Source: CAZPRY01 sp964589175 (GTDB taxonomy: Bacteria; Fidelibacterota; UBA2242). Taken from it: a stretch of DNA of 61,762 nt. Positions 17,976 through 27,121 of this stretch are shown here, in pieces; position 1 is the stretch's first letter, and every line of letters starts with the position of its first letter. The translations under genes were made by a program, and so were the position numbers. The stretch covers positions 1 through 61,762 of the forward strand of contig CAZPRY010000025.1 of the NCBI GenBank assembly GCA_964589175.1. Direction: 5' to 3'. The notes under the pieces are model-generated. The model searched no databases and had not been told where the DNA came from. It saw only the letters and a list, made by a program, of their open reading frames with translations.

Positions 17976-18209
17976 TCAGATTACTTTATAAACCAGCAAT
18001 CCGACCATTAATATCAGAGAGATAATAATCAGCGCTACGCCGATGTTACCCTTCTTGATTTCTTCCCACTCGTCGATGTTCGTGGATAGCCAATCAAAAA
18101 CCTTGATCGCCAATCCGACACCGAAAGAAAAACCTAAAGAAGCAACAATTGCCCAACCAATACCTCTCAGATACATCATCAAAGTATAGCTCCAGGAAAA
18201 AGGATCCAT
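17976..18209 (-). CDS. Small two-helix membrane protein, DUF350-like
   Basis: A 77-residue protein with hydrophobic segments at about 14-37 and 54-76, separated by a polar acidic stretch (NIDEWEEIKKGN). The GNIGVALIIISLIL start of the second helix resembles DUF350 family proteins. Function unknown. The gene lies 25 bp after the secreted hypothetical protein gene and has its own terminator, so the two form a small operon. Confidence 0.6.
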   Translation of the reverse strand: MDPFSWSYTLMMYLRGIGWAIVASLGFSFGVGLAIKVFDWLSTNIDEWEEIKKGNIGVALIIISLILMVGLLVYKVI

Positions 18210-18234
18210 GAATTCCTCCGTTTCTTATTATCAC

Positions 18235-18660
18235 TTAATTAAACTTAATTCTTCTCATAAATTGTGAAGAAGAAATCTCACTATTAACATATTTCAGAAT
18301 ATCGTCGCTGGATGCGGAAGCAAATATCTTTTCCGTGCCCTTAAATTCTATATCGATGATCATATTGACCATACCGACCGGTTCATTGTATTTCAGCACG
18401 GCTTTCCCGGCGGCATAGAAACCGATCAGCATAATCCGATCGAAGTCGTTTCTGGCACTCTGCAGCGTCAGGGAAAATTCCTCTTTGCCGTCCCCGATTT
18501 GTAAGAGATTCATGTCTTCATAGTTCACATTAATCCGATAAGCACTGCAAACCATCTGGACGGTGGAGAAGAAGCGGTAGTTACCCAGCACCGGGGACGC
18601 GGTTCCCAGAAAAGTCGCCAGAACCAGAAGCGGTACTAAAAGTTTTTTCGCCTTAATCAA
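18235..18660 (-). CDS. Secreted hypothetical protein
   Basis: A 141-residue protein with a Sec signal peptide (about 1-26, Lys-rich start, hydrophobic core, ending ASPVLG). The mature part is a small mixed alpha/beta domain with no motif that I can assign. It probably acts in the periplasm. Cotranscribed with the small membrane protein downstream. Confidence 0.7.
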   Translation of the reverse strand: MIKAKKLLVPLLVLATFLGTASPVLGNYRFFSTVQMVCSAYRINVNYEDMNLLQIGDGKEEFSLTLQSARNDFDRIMLIGFYAAGKAVLKYNEPVGMVNMIIDIEFKGTEKIFASASSDDILKYVNSEISSSQFMRRIKFN

Positions 18661-18751
18661 AACGTATCCTCCCTTAAATGTATTACACCGTTTTTTTCTT
18701 GCCTCAGTTTAGAGATTTCCTGCTACTTTGTCAAACATTTTTTGAAATTTG

Positions 18752-19975
18752 TCAATCTCTTTCACGCGGCCAGACGCGCAGCCCCTTTTTCCAGACCTCC
18801 TTGGTTTTCTGATAAGCCAGGAAATAGGGTATGCCCTGGTAATGATCAAACTGCCAAATCACAAAATCCGCCTGTTTGCCCTTCTCCAGGCTACCAACCA
18901 GGCGTTCCATTCGCAGCGACCGGGCGGCGTTGATCGTGGCCGCCTGCAGTGCTTCCAGCGGCGAAAGTTTCAATTTCAGGCAGGCCAGGCTAATCACAAA
19001 TGGCATCGACTGCGTCATGGAACTGCCGGGATTGAAATCGGTCGAGATAGCGACCGGCAAGCCGGCATCCCACATCTTGCGGGCCGGAGCGTAATGATCC
19101 GAACCGAGAAAGAAAGTCGTGGCCGGAAGAACAACCGGGACGACGCCGGCCTGTTTCAAAGCCGCAATGCCGTCGTCATCGATGGCCGTGAGGTGATCGG
19201 CCGAAACGGCTCTCAGTTTCGCCGCCAGTTGTGCTCCGCCGATCGGTTTGAATTCATCAACGTGCATCCGGATACCGAGACCCAGGAACTGGGCGGCCTC
19301 GAGCACTTTACGGGACTCATCGGCCGTAAAAACGCCCTCCTCGCAGAACACATCGCAAAAATCGGCCAGGCCCTCGCGAACCACCCTGGGCAGCATCTCG
19401 TTCACGAGCAAGTCGATATAAGCCCGGTGGCGATTGCGGAACTCATCGGGATATTCGTGCGCCCCAAGAAAGGTGGTCCGGATATCCAGAGGGTGCTCCT
19501 GCGCCAGATCCTTCAGGATGCGCAGCGAATTCAGCTCGCTTTCGGTAGAGAGACCGTACCCGGATTTGGCTTCGATAGTGGTCGTTCCGAACGCCAGAAA
19601 AGTATCCAGGCGATTCCTGACCTTCTCGCGCAGTTCCTCAAGGTCGGCGCTGCGCAGACTGCGTACGCTGGAGTTTATGCCGCCGCCGGCTTCGGCGATT
19701 TCCATGTAGCTCTTGCCGAGAATACGCATTTCGTATTCGATCTCGCGTGTCTCATTAAAAACCGGATGGGTATGCGAATCGACAAAACCGGGTGTCACCA
19801 GGTGGCCGCCGGCATCAACGATCTCATACCCGCTTGCCTCGAGTTTACGGCCGATCTCAGCGACCTCACCATTGCGCACCCGCATTTCCATGTCCGGCAG
19901 AACGACCATTTTCCCGATAACACTGTCGTACGTCGCCAGTTCTCCGATATTCCTGATAACACTGCGATTTTCCAT
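18752..19975 (-). CDS. hutI: Imidazolonepropionase
   Basis: It hydrolyses 4-imidazolone-5-propanoate to N-formimino-L-glutamate, the third step of histidine degradation. It is an amidohydrolase of 407 residues. The metal motif is VDSHTHPVF, followed by the HutI-specific EAGGGINSSV; GAHEYPDEFR, MHVDEF, SADHLTAI and STDFNPGSS cover the rest of the metal and substrate site. It diverges from the amidase-hutU pair across about 200 bp. Its product is the substrate of FtcD, encoded at 7101-8780. Confidence 0.95.
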   Translation of the reverse strand: MENRSVIRNIGELATYDSVIGKMVVLPDMEMRVRNGEVAEIGRKLEASGYEIVDAGGHLVTPGFVDSHTHPVFNETREIEYEMRILGKSYMEIAEAGGGINSSVRSLRSADLEELREKVRNRLDTFLAFGTTTIEAKSGYGLSTESELNSLRILKDLAQEHPLDIRTTFLGAHEYPDEFRNRHRAYIDLLVNEMLPRVVREGLADFCDVFCEEGVFTADESRKVLEAAQFLGLGIRMHVDEFKPIGGAQLAAKLRAVSADHLTAIDDDGIAALKQAGVVPVVLPATTFFLGSDHYAPARKMWDAGLPVAISTDFNPGSSMTQSMPFVISLACLKLKLSPLEALQAATINAARSLRMERLVGSLEKGKQADFVIWQFDHYQGIPYFLAYQKTKEVWKKGLRVWPRERD

Positions 19976-20176
19976 ATGTTGAATTCCTCGATAGAAACTG
20001 TGAAAGATACGGATTTAGCATACGTATTTCAAGGCCGTGATCCGTCACCCCCAAAATATATGTGCAAAGGAAATCAAATTCCGCGCTAATGCTTTTGAAA
20101 TTATGCCCCAAATGTCCTAATTTAAACAAATCATGATCCTGCCGGTTAACAGATTATCGTTATACAAAGGTGCCCG

Positions 20177-20804
20177 ATGAAAGCTATTTTCCGAATATCC
20201 ACTCTTGCCCTGATCATTCTGTCATCATGTTCGCTTCCATGTAAAAGAGAATCTCCCCAATCCCTGGACTACCCTCCGGAATTGAGAATCGTGCGACGGG
20301 CGGAATGGGGCTGGAAGCCGCTTTCGGGCAGCGTACCCAAACAACAACAAATCCGTAAAATCACGATCCATCACGGCGGCACGGATTTTTTCCCCGAAGA
20401 CGATCCCGTCGCGCACATTCGCAATCTACAGAATTGGAGCCGGGATACGAAGCATTGGATCGACATTCCCTATCACTACATGATGGATCTGGACGGTGTA
20501 ATCTATGAAGCCCGGCCGCTTGAGTACGCGGGCGATACCAATCACCAACTACGATCCCACCGGGCACGTCCTGATCTGCCTGATGGGAAATTATGAAAAT
20601 ATCGAAGTCGCTCCGGAACAGATGGAGGCACTGATCGATTTCTGCAGTTATATGGCGAAGACCTATGGGCTCTCCCCCGACGATATACAGGGGCACAAGG
20701 ATTATTCGGACCAAACCGTCTGCCCGGGCAAGAACCTGTACCGTTACCTGGAAGACGGAAGCATACGTTCGAAGGTTGCCGGGAAACTGCAATTCAAACC
20801 ATAA
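20177..20804 (+). pseudogene. N-acetylmuramoyl-L-alanine amidase (PGRP/amidase_2 type) lipoprotein, frameshifted
   Basis: The gene reads MKAIFRISTLALIILSSC, a lipoprotein signal with the Cys of the lipobox at 18, then a peptidoglycan-recognition amidase domain: RRAEWGW, ITIHHGGT (zinc His), PYHYMMDLDGVIYEARP and GDTN. After codon AAT (20540-20542) the frame must shift past one base (C at 20543) to continue TNYDPTGHVLICLMGNYE. The rest follows, with QGHKDYSDQTVCPGKNLY carrying the last zinc His. The first frame ends at 20596, the second runs to 20804. One net base insertion therefore splits it, either a real pseudogene or a sequencing error. It lies 50 bp before hutU. Confidence 0.85.
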
Positions 20805-20854
20805 AAAGATGATTTCACGAACCGATAATCACTCAAAATTGTGAGGAAATCAGG

Positions 20855-22879
20855 ATGGACAATCCGGATATCGCAAATGCGTTGACGATCAAACTCAGCC
20901 CCGAACTGCCCCCCGGGAAAGAATTCCTGCCGGGGATTCGACGCGCGCCGAACCGGGGATTGACATTGCATAAAACAGAGATCGTTACCGCTCTCAAGAA
21001 TGCCCTGCGCTATATTCCGGCGGAATTGCACGAAATCCTGGCGCCGGAATTTCTCGATGAGCTGCACACGATGGGCCGGATTTACGGCTACCGCTTCCGT
21101 CCCGAAGGCGCCCTCACCGGTCGTCCGGTCGATGAGTACAAAGGCATTCTGGCCGCGCGCGCCCTGCAGGTCAACATCGACAATAACCTCGATTTCGAGG
21201 TTGCCCTCTACCCTTACGAACTGGTCACCTACGGCGAGACCGGGCAGGTTTGCCAGAACTGGATGCAGTACCTGCTGATTAAAAAGTACCTGGAAGTTTT
21301 ACGCGAGGACCAGACGCTCGTGGTCAGTTCTGGGCATCCGCTGGGCATTTTCCCATCGCATGCAATGGCGCCGCGCGTGATCTCCACCAACGGCCTGTTG
21401 GTCGGGCAATGGGATAATCCTGACACTTTCCGGAAACTGGCCGCGATGGGCGTTTCCAACTACGGCCAAATGACGGCCGGCGGCTGGATGTACATCGGTC
21501 CGCAAGGGATCGTCCATGGTACCTATATAACCCTGCTGAACGCCGGGCGGAAATACCTGGGCATCCCGGAAGATAAAGATTTAAATGGTGTTTATTACGT
21601 GTCGTCCGGTTTGGGCGGAATGTCCGGGGCCCAGGCCAAAGCCGTCGAAATTGCCGGCGGTATCGGCGTTATCGCCGAGGTGGATCACAGCCGTATCAAA
21701 ACCCGCCGCAACCAGGGTTGGGTCGGCAAAGTATCCAACAATCTCGATCAGGTTGCCGGCTGGATGCAGGAGTACCGCCGCCTCGGGAAACCGGTCTCCA
21801 TCGCCTATCACGGCAACGTTGTCGACCTGCTGGAATACCTCGACCGGAACCGGATTTACGTCGACCTGGTATCGGATCAGACCTCCTGCCATGCGGTATA
21901 TGACGGCGGTTACACGCCCGCGGGCGTCACTTTCGAAGAGGGACGCGCCCTGCTGCGCAACGATCCGCCAACATTCCGGGAAATGGTCAACCGGTCACTG
22001 AAGCGCCATTACCTAGCCATCCGGCGCCTGACGCAGAACGGCTCGCATTTCTGGGATTACGGCAATTCGTTCATGGCTTCCGTATTCGAGGCCGGTGAGA
22101 CGGAAATCGCCCGCAATGGAAGAGATACATTCGACGGCTTCATCTGGCCTTCCTACGTCGAGGATATCATGGGACCGATCTGTTTCGACCGCGGATTCGG
22201 CCCTTTCCGTTGGGTTTGTTTGTCGCGCAAGGACGAAGACCTGCATAAAACCGACCAAGCGGCCATGGCCTGCATCGATCCGCAGGCAAGTTCCCTGCAC
22301 CGCGACAATTACCACTGGATCGCGACCGCCGAAGCGAACAAATTAGTCGTCGGCACCAAATGCCGCATCCTCTACGCGGACGAGGAAGGCCGCGTGAAAA
22401 TCGCCCTCAAATTCAACGAGATGGTCCGCAACGGTGAAATCGGCCCGGTTCTGCTCGGCCGCGATCATCATGATGTTTCGGGAACGGATTCGCCTTTCCG
22501 CGAAACGGCGGACATCTACGACGGCAGCCGGCCGACAGCCGATATGTCGGTACAGTGTTTCGGCGGCAATATCGCCCGCGGCATGACCCTCGTCGTCCTA
22601 TCCAACGGCGGCGGCGTGGGCATCGGTCGCGCCTCAAACGGCGGCAATGGTATTCTGCTGGACGGCAGCGAAAAAGCCGATCGGGTCATAAAAATGGGAT
22701 TGTCCTGGGATGTCATGGGCGGCGTGGCGCGGCGCAGCTGGGCCCGCAATCCGAATGCCATTGTTACGGCCACAGCCTGGAATCAGACCCATGACGGACA
22801 GGGATATTTGACCCTGCCGTTTCTTACCCGGGCAGGACTGGTCGAGTCGCTGGTCGACCGGGAATTCCCGGAAAAGTAG
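20855..22879 (+). CDS. hutU: Urocanate hydratase (long, animal-like type)
   Basis: It hydrates urocanate to 4-imidazolone-5-propanoate using tightly bound NAD+. It has 674 residues, against about 550-560 in the standard bacterial enzyme and about the length of animal urocanase. The signatures are SGHPLGIFPSH, NYGQMTAGGWMYIGPQGIVHG, YYVSSGLGGMSGAQ (about 248-261) and SDQTSCHAVYDGGYTP (about 336-351, with the essential Cys region). Gly-rich NGGGVGIGRASNGG follows near the C-terminus. The start has AGG/GAGGA upstream. It works with hutI next door and ftcD; histidine ammonia-lyase is not in the window. Confidence 0.96.
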   Translation: MDNPDIANALTIKLSPELPPGKEFLPGIRRAPNRGLTLHKTEIVTALKNALRYIPAELHEILAPEFLDELHTMGRIYGYRFRPEGALTGRPVDEYKGILAARALQVNIDNNLDFEVALYPYELVTYGETGQVCQNWMQYLLIKKYLEVLREDQTLVVSSGHPLGIFPSHAMAPRVISTNGLLVGQWDNPDTFRKLAAMGVSNYGQMTAGGWMYIGPQGIVHGTYITLLNAGRKYLGIPEDKDLNGVYYVSSGLGGMSGAQAKAVEIAGGIGVIAEVDHSRIKTRRNQGWVGKVSNNLDQVAGWMQEYRRLGKPVSIAYHGNVVDLLEYLDRNRIYVDLVSDQTSCHAVYDGGYTPAGVTFEEGRALLRNDPPTFREMVNRSLKRHYLAIRRLTQNGSHFWDYGNSFMASVFEAGETEIARNGRDTFDGFIWPSYVEDIMGPICFDRGFGPFRWVCLSRKDEDLHKTDQAAMACIDPQASSLHRDNYHWIATAEANKLVVGTKCRILYADEEGRVKIALKFNEMVRNGEIGPVLLGRDHHDVSGTDSPFRETADIYDGSRPTADMSVQCFGGNIARGMTLVVLSNGGGVGIGRASNGGNGILLDGSEKADRVIKMGLSWDVMGGVARRSWARNPNAIVTATAWNQTHDGQGYLTLPFLTRAGLVESLVDREFPEK

Positions 22880-23001
22880 CGAGACTCGCCGGGAAGCTGC
22901 CTAATAATACTTGAAACAGGCACCGCCGAATTTTAACTTAATGACGCCATCAGGCAGTTTTCGATTGCGAAACCGGCACTCTCAGAAAGGGAACGATAGA
23001 C

Positions 23002-24195
23002 ATGAATAGACCAATTGCCATCACGGACGACATCTACTGGGTCGGCGTAAACGACCGCGAGACCAAATTATTCGAGGGAATCTGGCCGCTCCCGGAAGGC
23101 GTTTCGTACAACGCCTACATCATTAACGACGATAAAACCGCGCTGATCGATACTGTCAAAAACTGCTACCTGACTCAATTGCTGCAAAAAATCCAAAACC
23201 TGCTTGGCGATGGTCGTAAACTTGATTATCTGATTATCAACCATATGGAACCCGATCACTCGGGCGCCATTGAGGTGATTGCCAGAGTCTTTCCCGACAT
23301 TCGGATTATCGGCAATCAAAAAACGATCGAATTCCTGGAAGGCTATTATGGTATCACCCGCAATGTCTCCGTCGTGAAAGACGGCGATATCCTGGACCTC
23401 GGCAGGCATAAACTGTGTTTTTATCTCACACCCATGGTTCATTGGCCTGAGACAATGATGACCTATGATACAAAGGACAAGTTGCTTTTTTCGGGCGATG
23501 CTTTCGGCGGCTTCGGCGCCCTTAACGGCGGCTTGTTCGACGACGAAATTGACCTCAATTTTTATGAAGACGAAATCCTGCGCTACTATGCCAACATCGT
23601 CGGTAAATACAGTCCCATGGTGCAGCGCGCCTTCACCAAATTGGCCGGGCTGGAGATCAAGATCATCGCCGCCACGCACGGCGCCGTCTGGCGCAAAAAC
23701 CCAAAATGCATCATCGACTACTACGATCGCTGGAGCAGGTATGAAGCCCGCAAGGGAGTCATGCTGGCTTACGCCTCCATGTACGGCAATACGAAAAGAA
23801 TGGCGGAAGCGGTGGCGCGCGGCCTGGTCGAAGGCGGCATTGAAGAGGTTCGCATGCACAATGTCTCCGAATCGCATGTCTCCTTCATGATCAAAGACGC
23901 CTGGAAATTCCGGGGTATTATCCTGGGCAGTTGCACCTATGACCTGAAACTCTTTCCGCTGATGAAAAACCTGACCGATCTGCTAGAACACAAGCTGCTG
24001 AAAAACCGTCATCTGGGCATCTTTGGTTCCTACGGTTGGAGCGGCGGCGCTCTCACAGCCCTGCAGGAATTCGCGGCCAACGTGAAATGGGACCTCGTTA
24101 AGCCGCAGGTGGAAGCCCTGCGCGCCCCGTCCGCAAAAGTATTGGAGCAGTGCCGCGAATTGGGCAAAAATATGGCCGCCGGCCTGAATGCATGA
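23002..24195 (+). CDS. Flavodiiron protein (oxygen or nitric oxide reductase)
   Basis: A 397-residue A-type flavodiiron protein. The metallo-beta-lactamase domain (1-240) has the diiron ligands His81, Glu83, Asp85 and His86 in NHMEPDHSG, His147 in MVHWPE, Asp166 in SGDAFGG and His226 in AATHGAVW. The flavodoxin domain (about 252-395) starts MLAYASMYGNTKRMAEAV, the FMN phosphate loop, with GSYGWSGGA near the end. Such enzymes reduce O2 or NO to protect anaerobes and need a rubredoxin or similar electron donor. It heads a likely operon with the cysteine-rich gene 19 bp downstream. Confidence 0.96.
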   Translation: MNRPIAITDDIYWVGVNDRETKLFEGIWPLPEGVSYNAYIINDDKTALIDTVKNCYLTQLLQKIQNLLGDGRKLDYLIINHMEPDHSGAIEVIARVFPDIRIIGNQKTIEFLEGYYGITRNVSVVKDGDILDLGRHKLCFYLTPMVHWPETMMTYDTKDKLLFSGDAFGGFGALNGGLFDDEIDLNFYEDEILRYYANIVGKYSPMVQRAFTKLAGLEIKIIAATHGAVWRKNPKCIIDYYDRWSRYEARKGVMLAYASMYGNTKRMAEAVARGLVEGGIEEVRMHNVSESHVSFMIKDAWKFRGIILGSCTYDLKLFPLMKNLTDLLEHKLLKNRHLGIFGSYGWSGGALTALQEFAANVKWDLVKPQVEALRAPSAKVLEQCRELGKNMAAGLNA

Positions 24196-24214
24196 TTCAT
24201 TTTAGAGAACATTT

Positions 24215-24613
24215 ATGACAGACCAAAAGGAAAGAAAGCATTCGGAGACGTTTAAAATTTGTCCGAATTGTCGCAAAATTTGGACGACGCGTTCGGACTT
24301 TCTGAGTGATCCCGAAATCCGCCTCACGGGCTATCAGGTCAATTTTCGACAACTGGAACAGGGACTATTCCTCTTTGACCATTTGCATTGCCGGACCACA
24401 ATGGCGATTCGCTCGAAGAGCTTCAATGATCTCTACCATGGTCCCGTATTTGAAAACAGTTTACTTGGTACCGATTCCTGCCCGGCGTTTTGCCTGCACA
24501 GCGGCAATCTGGAAAAGTGCTCTTCGGCCTGTGAGTGTGCCTACGTACGTGACGTTATCCAGACCATCAAGGATTGGCCAAAAAGCGAAACGGTCTCTGA
24601 AATGGCCATTTAA
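24215..24613 (+). CDS. Cysteine-rich hypothetical protein
   Basis: A 132-residue soluble protein with eight cysteines: C16-x2-C19, C59, C89-x3-C93, C102-x3-C106 and C108. The first pair, CPNCRKIW, looks like a zinc knuckle or redox site; the late cluster could bind metal or an iron-sulfur centre. I do not recognise the family. It starts 19 bp after the flavodiiron protein, so a part in redox handling is a reasonable guess but nothing more. Confidence 0.7.
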   Translation: MTDQKERKHSETFKICPNCRKIWTTRSDFLSDPEIRLTGYQVNFRQLEQGLFLFDHLHCRTTMAIRSKSFNDLYHGPVFENSLLGTDSCPAFCLHSGNLEKCSSACECAYVRDVIQTIKDWPKSETVSEMAI

Positions 24614-24748
24614 GTTCTATTTGTCCTGAAATAGATTTTCCGCCCCAAAAATGTTTTTCATTTTCCGTTTTACTCTGAATGGCATAATTGTTATATTCAA
24701 AGTAATAGATCAATTCAATATGCAATCCGAGAGACAATGAGGTAGGCG

Positions 24749-25102
24749 ATGAAGCATATTCTTAAAAATTATTTAAGAATCATGAGCATTGAACTGGATG
24801 ATCTGCGTGAAGACATCAAGTTCCTTATCGGCGAATGCAAACTCAAACGGGATGAAGACAAGATCACCAACTATGTCTATCTGGAAAATATCGCCCTCTA
24901 TAATAATGAACTGCACGCCCTGGACGCATTTGAAAAGATCATTGCCCGGACGGAAGCCGGAGAGTTCGGCACCCTGGAGGAACTGATTGACTTCCTGAAA
25001 AAGGAATTCGTCGAAAAAGCCAGGACTTCCGGTTATGCCCGCGTGATCCACCTGCTCGTCGATCGCAAGATACAGAAAGTCGCAAAGTATATTTGTCAGT
25101 AA
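24749..25102 (+). CDS. Hypothetical helical protein
   Basis: A 117-residue protein predicted to be all helical and highly charged, without cysteines except the penultimate residue. A strong ribosome binding site GAGGTAGG precedes the ATG. It lies 135 bp after the cysteine-rich gene and may have its own promoter. I do not recognise the family. Confidence 0.65.
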   Translation: MKHILKNYLRIMSIELDDLREDIKFLIGECKLKRDEDKITNYVYLENIALYNNELHALDAFEKIIARTEAGEFGTLEELIDFLKKEFVEKARTSGYARVIHLLVDRKIQKVAKYICQ

Positions 25103-25135
25103 ATTTTTAAAGGGGAGTGTGCCGCTCCACCAGCC

Positions 25136-27037
25136 TTACGTCGCGGATTCCTCTTCGCTCACGACATCGACTTTCTTCCCGACAAACCGTACGAAAAGTA
25201 CGATCATCAGCAGTGTCGGAATAACAATCCAGAATCCCTGGATTTTCAGACCGGCTGGAAAAAAGCCGAAAATCGCCGCAAAGAGCGCCGCTGTGATCGC
25301 ATAGGGTATCTGGGTCTTGACGTGATCGATATGATCCGAACCGGAAGCCATCGAAGACAGAATAGTCGTGTCTGAAATCGGCGAGCAGTGATCACCAAAA
25401 GTCGCCCCAGACAGGACCGCTGCAAAGCTGGCCAGGAACACCTGCGAATCGACGTTGCCGTTGGTCATTTTAATGGCCAGGGGAATCACCAGCGGAACCA
25501 GGATCGACATCGTGCCCCAGGATGTCCCGGTCGCGAAACTGATCAGGGCCGCCAGGATGAAGGTCAAAAGCGGCAGGATGGAAAGACTGATAATACTCTG
25601 GGCATGATGAATGATATATTCGGCTGTCATCAGATCTTCGCAAACCTGCCCCAGCGACCAGGCCAGGGTCAGGACAATCGCCGCCAAGACCATCGAGCGC
25701 ACGCCCGCCAGCCAGGCGTTGACGGTATCTTTCAGATTGAGCAACTTCTGCGTCAGCGATAAAATCAAGGCTACCACCCCGCCCAGCGCTGCACCCCACA
25801 TAAGGGATGCATAGGAATCCGAATTCCCGATGATAATCCGGAAGGAACGTTCGCCTTCCCCGATGTTTCGCAAGCCGGTAACGTACAGGCCGATCATGGT
25901 CGTCAGGATCACGACTACAATCGGGATTACGGCATTCAGCCAGTGGCTGCCCCGCTTATTGATATTCCCGTTTTCCATAAGGGAATCATCCATCAGCGGC
26001 GAGGCTCCCTCATTCAGAAGTAAATTATAACGTACGGCCCGGATTTCCGCGCGGTACATACCGCCGTAGTCGCGCCGCGTAATCCCCAGCCAGAACAACA
26101 GCCATAGTGCGAAAATACTGTAAAAACCGTACGGAATGGATTTTAGAAACGTGATGTAGGGGCTGACGGAAATACCGGCATTGGCGTAGGGTACATCCAG
26201 CAGGCTCATCTGGAAGACCGACCAGGTGCTTATGAACGCCAGGTTGGCAACCGGTGCTGCAGTTGAGTCCACGATATAACTGAGCTTCTCGCGCGAAATC
26301 CGCAATTTGTCGGTGAAAGGCCGCATCGTATTGCCGACCAGCAGCGTGTTGGCGTAATCGTCGAAAAAGATCAGCACGCCCATCAGCGAAGTCGCCAGCT
26401 GTCCGCTCCGGCGGGTTTTGGCCAGTTTCGAGGCCGCGTCCACAATGCCCTGCATGCCGCCGTTTTTACTGAAAATTCCGATCATCCCGCCGAACATCAG
26501 GCTGAAGATGATGATGGAAGCGTGCCCGGGATTCGCAAGCGAATTCACGATGTAGGTATCCAGGGCACTAAAAAAACCATGCACGGGATTGTAGCCGTAC
26601 AGGATCGTTACGCCCGACCAGATCCCGAAAAACAGCGAAAGCAACATCTCTTTCGTAATCAAGGCCAGCAGAATCGCCGTCAAAGGCGGCAGTAGCGCCA
26701 GCCAGCCCGGGACGACCCGCAGCATTTTGCGAAATTCCTGTCCGGAGACCTCAAAACGAAGCTCGCGCTCCCCCGCTTTAGCAAGGCGCAGACCGCTTAT
26801 TTCCAGACGGCCATCGACACTCTTCCCGTCTTGCGTACCATCCTTCAATCCGTATATCCTGAAGTCCTGGCCGGCAAATCGTCCGCCCGCTTCAATTTGC
26901 AGGGAGAAGGGAACGCCGGATAAGATAATACCTTCGGTCGTGATATTAAATTGGTCGGCGGCGGCAAGAACCGGACAGATGGCAGCTATGACGAAAAAGA
27001 TTAACAAGACCGGTTTGAAACGTTGCAGTGCCCTCAT
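25136..27037 (-). CDS. Na+/H+ antiporter, NhaC family, with exported N-terminal domain
   Basis: A 633-residue protein. Residues 1-26 form a signal-like helix ending VLAAADQ, followed by a beta-rich domain (about 27-110). An antiporter of the NhaC (IT) superfamily with about 11-12 helices takes up the rest (about 112-625). Family-typical stretches are FFDDYANTLLVGNTMRP, DSTAAPVANLAFISTWS, FATGTSWGTMSILVPL and GATFGDHCSPISDTTI with the conserved Asp and Ser residues. It exchanges Na+ for H+, or carries organic acids as some relatives do. The extra exported domain is unusual for short NhaC. It diverges from lptG over about 85 bp. Confidence 0.88.
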   Translation of the reverse strand: MRALQRFKPVLLIFFVIAAICPVLAAADQFNITTEGIILSGVPFSLQIEAGGRFAGQDFRIYGLKDGTQDGKSVDGRLEISGLRLAKAGERELRFEVSGQEFRKMLRVVPGWLALLPPLTAILLALITKEMLLSLFFGIWSGVTILYGYNPVHGFFSALDTYIVNSLANPGHASIIIFSLMFGGMIGIFSKNGGMQGIVDAASKLAKTRRSGQLATSLMGVLIFFDDYANTLLVGNTMRPFTDKLRISREKLSYIVDSTAAPVANLAFISTWSVFQMSLLDVPYANAGISVSPYITFLKSIPYGFYSIFALWLLFWLGITRRDYGGMYRAEIRAVRYNLLLNEGASPLMDDSLMENGNINKRGSHWLNAVIPIVVVILTTMIGLYVTGLRNIGEGERSFRIIIGNSDSYASLMWGAALGGVVALILSLTQKLLNLKDTVNAWLAGVRSMVLAAIVLTLAWSLGQVCEDLMTAEYIIHHAQSIISLSILPLLTFILAALISFATGTSWGTMSILVPLVIPLAIKMTNGNVDSQVFLASFAAVLSGATFGDHCSPISDTTILSSMASGSDHIDHVKTQIPYAITAALFAAIFGFFPAGLKIQGFWIVIPTLLMIVLFVRFVGKKVDVVSEEESAT

Positions 27038-27121
27038 TTGGCCCTTATTTTAAGAAAAATAAAAGTAAGAGGTAACAGAAAAGCTTGGGTTAAGAAGCGT
27101 AACCATTTTAGATTTTCAGCG

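Noticed and set aside
18749..20089. Long plus-strand open frame (446 codons) opposite hutI
   Set aside because: It is a shadow of hutI in the opposite strand; composition is not protein-like and no domain is seen.
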